64,000 bases of DNA from Gordonia oryzae. GTDB lineage: Bacteria; Actinomycetota; Actinomycetes; Mycobacteriales; Mycobacteriaceae. The translations under genes and the position numbers were made by a program. Below are positions 59,595 to 64,000 of this stretch, piece by piece. The stretch lies in assembly GCF_003797185.1 (NCBI RefSeq), contig NZ_RKMH01000004.1, forward strand, positions 237,822 to 301,821. Direction: 5' to 3'. The notes under the pieces were generated by a model, which was given only the letters and a program-made list of their open reading frames with translations, did not search any database and was not told where the DNA came from. The stretch's first letter is position 1. Each line of letters begins with the position of its first letter.

Positions 59595-62500
59595 GTGACC
59601 GAACTTGCCGTTGCGTACGTGTCGATCGTGCCGGAGACGAGCCGTATCGCTCCGGGTATTCGTGCGGCTCTGAATCAGGGGGAGTCGGCGGCTTCGGCAT
59701 CGGGCCAGCGCATGGGGTCGGCGATGTCGACGGCGATCGGCACGGCATTGGGTATCGGTGTCAGCAAGGCTGCTGGGCTGGCCACGCGCACCATCTCGGA
59801 CGCACTCAAGGGCGGCTTCGAACGACTGAACACGCTCGAGAAGGCGAACATTCAGTTCCGCAACATGGGGCTGACTGCGTCGCAGGCGCAGCGTCAGATC
59901 AACGACCTCAACGACATCGTTTCTGGCACGTCGACATCGCTGTCGGATGCGGCGGGTGCAGCGGCGATGCTTGGTGGCGCGGGAGTGAAGTCCGGCAAGG
60001 ATATGAATGACGCCGTGAAGGCGCTCGTGAATGTCTCGGCGGCATCAGGCGCCGCGGCCAAGGATATCGGTCTGGTCATGATGCAGATCAAGGCCTCGGG
60101 CAAGCTGATGGGCGGTGACGCGCTCCAGCTCGCGCAACGCGGGGTGCCCGTGTATGACCTGGTGGCGAAGTCCATCGGCAAGACGACCGCCGAGGTCCGC
60201 AAGATGGGCGAGCAGGGTGAGATCTCGTTCGACATGGTGGTCAAGGCCATCAACGACGGGACCGGCAACCTCGCGAAGGAGATGGGCGCAACACTGCCCG
60301 CAAAGCTCGCGAACCTGCGCACCGCCATGAACCGCCTGACCGCTGCGGGCATGGAACCATTTCTACTGCGGGCGAAGTCTGGTGCCACTGACCTGACTAA
60401 CGCGGTCAACACGCTCACCCCGAAGGTTAAAGACTTCGCAATTGCGCTCGACGAGAAGATCTTCGATGAGTGGGGACCGAAGATCAAGGCTGCTCTCGAA
60501 TCCTTCGAGAAGACCGGCTCGATCGACGAACTCAAGACGACCTTGATGGGCCTCTGGGATGCCATGAAGGACGGGATTCAGGCGACCTCGGGAATCAGGG
60601 CGTCGCTCATGCAGGCGTCCGCCGCACTGGGGGTTTCGGGTTGGCAAATCCTCCTTGTCGCGCTCCAGGCAGCGACGGGCGCGCTGAACGCACTAAATCC
60701 TTTGCTTTCGGGTCTGGGGAATCTGATGCAGTCGCATCAGGGGATCGTGACCGCACTGGCGGGAGCCTTCCTGCTTTTCAAGACCATCCCTGGGATTATG
60801 GGTCGGGTTACGACGTCGCTTGCCCCGATGGGTAGCGCACTGGCCACCGCTCGATCCTCGGTTGCCGGATTCGGCTCGGCGTGGCGAACGTCGATCGGCT
60901 ATATGCAGCAGGCGAATCCCGCGATGTCTGGATTTGGCGCCGGCGTTCGCGTGTTGGGGGCGAATGCCGGTGCCGCCGCCAGGGGTGGCCTCGCGATGCT
61001 CAAGAACGCCGGTTCCGCGGTCGCAGGGGTCTTCGGTGGACCAGTCGGAATAGCCCTCGCCGCCGCAGCCACGTACGTGATGCTTGGGGTCTCTGCACAC
61101 CAGGAGGCCGCACAGAAGGCACTGGCGCACTCCGACGCGGTCAAGGCGCTCGAGCAGTCTGAGTTGAAACTCGGGTCCGCGCTCATCAAGACGCGCGGCG
61201 AGATGTCCGATGATGCGTGGTCCGTTGCTACGCAACAGCTTGAGGCCTATCAGAAGACGTTGCAGACGACCGCCGACAAGCACCAGTCCACCTGGGACCA
61301 GCTGAAGAGTTTCGGCGGCATCGCAAAGCTGGCGCTCAACACGGAGGGCGCCAACAATTCGGCTGCCGAGCAGGCTATGGCCGCACAGAAGGCCATAGCT
61401 GACCTCGGGATGACCAATGACGATGTCGCCAAGCGTATGTACGGCACTCGCGACCAATACCTCTCGCTGTTCAACGAGCTGGTCCAGATGGGTGATGGCG
61501 GACGCAAGGCGGCGCAGGAGATCTCGCAGCTTCGGGCCGAGTTTGATCGTCAACAGGATCTTGCTCGCCGTGTCACGCCTGGAGTGACCGAACTCGGCGA
61601 AGCAATGCAGAAGATGGGGGACTCGTCATCCTCAGCAGCCGACAAGCTGAAGGCCCTCAAGGATGCGATGGATGCACTGAATCCAGCTCGCACGGAGGGT
61701 GATGCGATAGCCCGCCACAACGAGGTGCTGCAACAGGTCGCCCAGTCGACACAGGAGGCGATCGATCGAACCCGAGGATTCGGCGCGGCATTGCTCGATC
61801 AACAGCTTGGCGTCAACACCGCAACGTCGAACGGTCAACAGCTGTGTAAGTCGCTCGTTGACATCGTCGATGCCACGGCCGATGCAGCGGCGAGCGGCGC
61901 CAATCTCGCCGAGCGTCAGCAGGCGAACCAGGTTGCTTTGGCGCAGTTGGCCACACAGTACGGACTCACCACCGAGCAGATCCGTCGGGCGGCTGACCAG
62001 CTGGGGCTTGATGACATCGAGATCGTGGTTGCACTGAAGGGTGCACCCGAAACTCTTCAGCACATCGCCTCGATCTCCCAGGCGTGGAATGAAGTGCCGA
62101 CACAGAAGACGGTGACGGTCCAGGCGGACCAGGTTACCGACGATACGCGGGCTATGTTGCAGCGGATGAATCTGACTGTGTCGCAGCCGATGAACGGTAC
62201 GGTCACGATTACGGCGAATGATGCCCTGGCGCAGCAGCGTATTCAGATGATCACGCAGAACATGAGTGTTCTGAACGCGCTCAAGGCGAATCCGACGCTG
62301 GACCTGAACACTCTTTCCTTCACTGCAAACAACGACGCCGCACGCGCGGCACTTACCCAGTTGCAAGGCACCGAGGCAAACGCCAAGGCGGGTTTGATTA
62401 TTCAGGATCTGTTGAATGGTCAGGCCGTGAGCATGACGAAGCTCGATGAGCTTCGGAACTCGACAACCAACCCGAGTGTGCAACTCGTCATCGACGAACT

Positions 62501-64000
62501 CCTGAAGAACGCTGCGATTGCGAACTCGACGCTCGATAGCACGTCGCGTGTGCGTGACGCCAACATTCAAGTGAACCTCGTTCCAGGTACGAACGGCGTC
62601 CCTGGTGCCTACCAGTTCGGTCTCAACGTGCCAACAGGCGCCGGAGCTGACGGCATGATCCGCCAGTACGCGAATGGCGGCATCAACGCCATGGAGCAGT
62701 ACGCGAACGGCAAGCTCCCGAATCAGGCCGTACTCCAGAAAGCTATGCCGCACAGCTTGATTCAGTGGGCCGAACCGGAGACGGGCGGCGAGGCGTTCAT
62801 CCCACTGGCAGGCTCGAAGCGGTCGCGGTCGACGGACATTCTGGCGGCGGTCGCGAAGATGTTCGGGTATGCGCTGGTGCCGCAGGGCAATCTTCCGTCC
62901 ACGGTGTCGGGGATGCTGGGCTCACTGACGGGCGGCGCTCTGTCGCGGCTGATGGCGTTGACGGGTGTCGACAAGCTGGGCGTGACGGCGTACGCGAATG
63001 GCGGAATGGATGCTGCCGGGTTGCGCAAGCTGGCTGAGGGTCAGGGCGCGTCTCGTCCGCTGACTGGTGCGCCGTACGTATGGGGTGGTGTGAACTGGGG
63101 CGACTGCGCTGGGGCTATGTCGGCGTTCGCTCGTGCCGCTGTTGGTCTCGACCCGTTCGGTGGACGCTTCTCCACAGCATCAGAGAGCTCGCAGCTTCAA
63201 TCGATGGGATTCACCCTCGGGCAGGGTTCGTCGGGTGATTTGCGGTTTGGCTGGTACAACGGCGGCGTCGGCGGCGGCCATACTGCTGGCACGCTGCCCG
63301 ATGGCACGAATATCGAGATGGGCGGCAACAACGGCGGCGGCGCGCTGGGTGGCGGTGCCGTCGGTGCCGACTCACCGCAGTTCACCGACCACGCTTTCCT
63401 GACGATCGGCCCCGGTCTGCCGACGACGGGTACGGGCGCTACCGATCCGGGCGGGTTCGTCACACGCCCCGATGGCACGATCGTGTACCAGCCGGGCAAC
63501 GGCAACTATGGCGCGACCGGCGGCGCTGGGTCGGGTTCGACGACCGGTAGCTCTGGGACGTCGATCTCGTCGCGGTTCGGCAGTGCGGTGGGAGCGTTCG
63601 TCGAGGGTCAGATCGCGGATGTGTTCCAGACTTTGGGCGCCAACGATTCTCCTGGCATTGTGAGTGCGATAGCTGATTACGAGAACGCGCAACGCTCTAA
63701 GCAGAGCGGTCAGGGCGTGGATACCTCAGCATTGAAGAAGAGTTACGACGATGCGGTGACCAAGTCGAATCGGCAGTTCGATGCGGATAAGGCGCGGATC
63801 GACGAGGATCTGAAGTCTCACAAGATCAATCAGGCTGAGCGTGACCAAAAGGTCGCAGACCTAACCAAGAAGCACGAGGACACTCTCGCCCAGGCCAAGC
63901 AGAAGTATGACCAGGCGACTAAGCCTCGATCCACCGATTCGTATGTGGTCGGGCGGTGTGGGATAGACGAAATGCCCTGTCTGCGTGACAGAATGAGACT
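59595..64000 (+). CDS. Tape measure protein, C-terminus outside window
   Basis: GTG start after AAGGAGG; open for more than 1,468 residues to the window end. N-terminal VAYVSIVPETSRIAPGIRAA and SGQRMGSAMSTAIGTALGIG are typical actinophage tape measure starts; long helical and hydrophobic stretches follow (LLVALQAATGALNALNPLLSGL, GGPVGIALAAAATYVMLG). Near residues 1160-1230, YVWGGVNWGDCAGAMSAFAR (Cys1171) and GGHTAG (His1229) form an NlpC/P60-like peptidase motif that could cut peptidoglycan during DNA entry. Its length sets tail length. Confidence 0.92.
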   Translation, partial: MTELAVAYVSIVPETSRIAPGIRAALNQGESAASASGQRMGSAMSTAIGTALGIGVSKAAGLATRTISDALKGGFERLNTLEKANIQFRNMGLTASQAQRQINDLNDIVSGTSTSLSDAAGAAAMLGGAGVKSGKDMNDAVKALVNVSAASGAAAKDIGLVMMQIKASGKLMGGDALQLAQRGVPVYDLVAKSIGKTTAEVRKMGEQGEISFDMVVKAINDGTGNLAKEMGATLPAKLANLRTAMNRLTAAGMEPFLLRAKSGATDLTNAVNTLTPKVKDFAIALDEKIFDEWGPKIKAALESFEKTGSIDELKTTLMGLWDAMKDGIQATSGIRASLMQASAALGVSGWQILLVALQAATGALNALNPLLSGLGNLMQSHQGIVTALAGAFLLFKTIPGIMGRVTTSLAPMGSALATARSSVAGFGSAWRTSIGYMQQANPAMSGFGAGVRVLGANAGAAARGGLAMLKNAGSAVAGVFGGPVGIALAAAATYVMLGVSAHQEAAQKALAHSDAVKALEQSELKLGSALIKTRGEMSDDAWSVATQQLEAYQKTLQTTADKHQSTWDQLKSFGGIAKLALNTEGANNSAAEQAMAAQKAIADLGMTNDDVAKRMYGTRDQYLSLFNELVQMGDGGRKAAQEISQLRAEFDRQQDLARRVTPGVTELGEAMQKMGDSSSSAADKLKALKDAMDALNPARTEGDAIARHNEVLQQVAQSTQEAIDRTRGFGAALLDQQLGVNTATSNGQQLCKSLVDIVDATADAAASGANLAERQQANQVALAQLATQYGLTTEQIRRAADQLGLDDIEIVVALKGAPETLQHIASISQAWNEVPTQKTVTVQADQVTDDTRAMLQRMNLTVSQPMNGTVTITANDALAQQRIQMITQNMSVLNALKANPTLDLNTLSFTANNDAARAALTQLQGTEANAKAGLIIQDLLNGQAVSMTKLDELRNSTTNPSVQLVIDELLKNAAIANSTLDSTSRVRDANIQVNLVPGTNGVPGAYQFGLNVPTGAGADGMIRQYANGGINAMEQYANGKLPNQAVLQKAMPHSLIQWAEPETGGEAFIPLAGSKRSRSTDILAAVAKMFGYALVPQGNLPSTVSGMLGSLTGGALSRLMALTGVDKLGVTAYANGGMDAAGLRKLAEGQGASRPLTGAPYVWGGVNWGDCAGAMSAFARAAVGLDPFGGRFSTASESSQLQSMGFTLGQGSSGDLRFGWYNGGVGGGHTAGTLPDGTNIEMGGNNGGGALGGGAVGADSPQFTDHAFLTIGPGLPTTGTGATDPGGFVTRPDGTIVYQPGNGNYGATGGAGSGSTTGSSGTSISSRFGSAVGAFVEGQIADVFQTLGANDSPGIVSAIADYENAQRSKQSGQGVDTSALKKSYDDAVTKSNRQFDADKARIDEDLKSHKINQAERDQKVADLTKKHEDTLAQAKQKYDQATKPRSTDSYVVGRCGIDEMPCLRDRMR

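Larger units (their letters stand above)
35683..64000 (+). mobile_element. Siphovirus-type prophage, left end to beyond the window
   Basis: Starts at the 3' end of tRNA-Ser(CGA) with an integrase and continues with immunity, early, replication, packaging, head and tail genes in standard siphovirus order to a tape measure gene cut by the window end. Nearly all genes are on the plus strand and many overlap by 4 bp; the exceptions are the immunity operon (37190-39389) and a lipoprotein (59081-59563). The minor tail, lysis and right-end genes and attR must lie outside. No structural gene in the window looks broken, so the prophage may be intact. Confidence 0.92.

Overview
The window is high-GC DNA from an actinomycete. 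A mycolyltransferase-type esterase, an MmpS-like membrane protein, an NDH-2, the tRNA adenosine deaminase-associated protein next to tadA, and a C50-type carotenoid cluster together suggest a mycolic-acid-containing genus (Gordonia-like). That genus call is inference; no 16S rRNA or unique marker is present.

Layout. (1) 1-8.0 kb: acyl-CoA catabolism. A minus-strand operon (fadD, fadE, carboxyltransferase beta, biotin carboxylase alpha, the last cut by the window start) faces a second, divergent fadD across a 230-bp control region with a palindrome. (2) 8.06-13.3 kb: a tightly overlapping five-gene carotenoid operon (GGPP synthase, CrtA-like monooxygenase, CruF-like hydratase, family 2 glycosyltransferase, CrtI-like desaturase). 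(3) 13.3-16.8 kb: a poorly coding stretch with one GNAT gene and three adjacent broken genes. (4) 16.9-35.5 kb: host genes (alpha/beta hydrolase, NDH-2, CorA, acyltransferase 3, thioesterase, mycolyltransferase-like esterase, aromatic/histidinol-phosphate aminotransferase, two tRNAs, aquaporin, Na+/H+ antiporter, MmpS-like protein, prephenate dehydrogenase, TadA pair, a helical repeat protein and a broken CsbD-like gene with 16-bp repeats). Between ndh and corA sits a retron: a reverse transcriptase gene preceded by a 161-nt msr-msd-type RNA whose ends pair over about 21 bp.

(5) From 35.6 kb to the window end: a siphovirus-type prophage integrated at the 3' end of tRNA-Ser(CGA). Order: integrase, excisionase-like gene, a three-gene minus-strand immunity/accessory operon (HTH protein, nucleotidyltransferase-fold protein, unknown protein), an operator-rich divergent switch, early genes (Cro-like, Rha antirepressor, small zinc-finger and HTH proteins), replication genes with candidate origin repeats inside the first, HNH, terminase, portal, MuF-like protein, scaffold, capsid, connectors, tail terminator, major tail protein, tail assembly chaperones joined by a -1 frameshift, a minus-strand lipoprotein 'moron', and a tape measure gene that runs off the window and carries an NlpC/P60-like motif. 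The right attachment site lies outside the window.

Most notable: the retron with a readable msr-msd and no separate effector gene; the prophage three-gene operon; the lipoprotein moron; and repeated complementary motifs in front of the tail genes. Assignments rest on reading the sequence and recalled family motifs; no database search was run.
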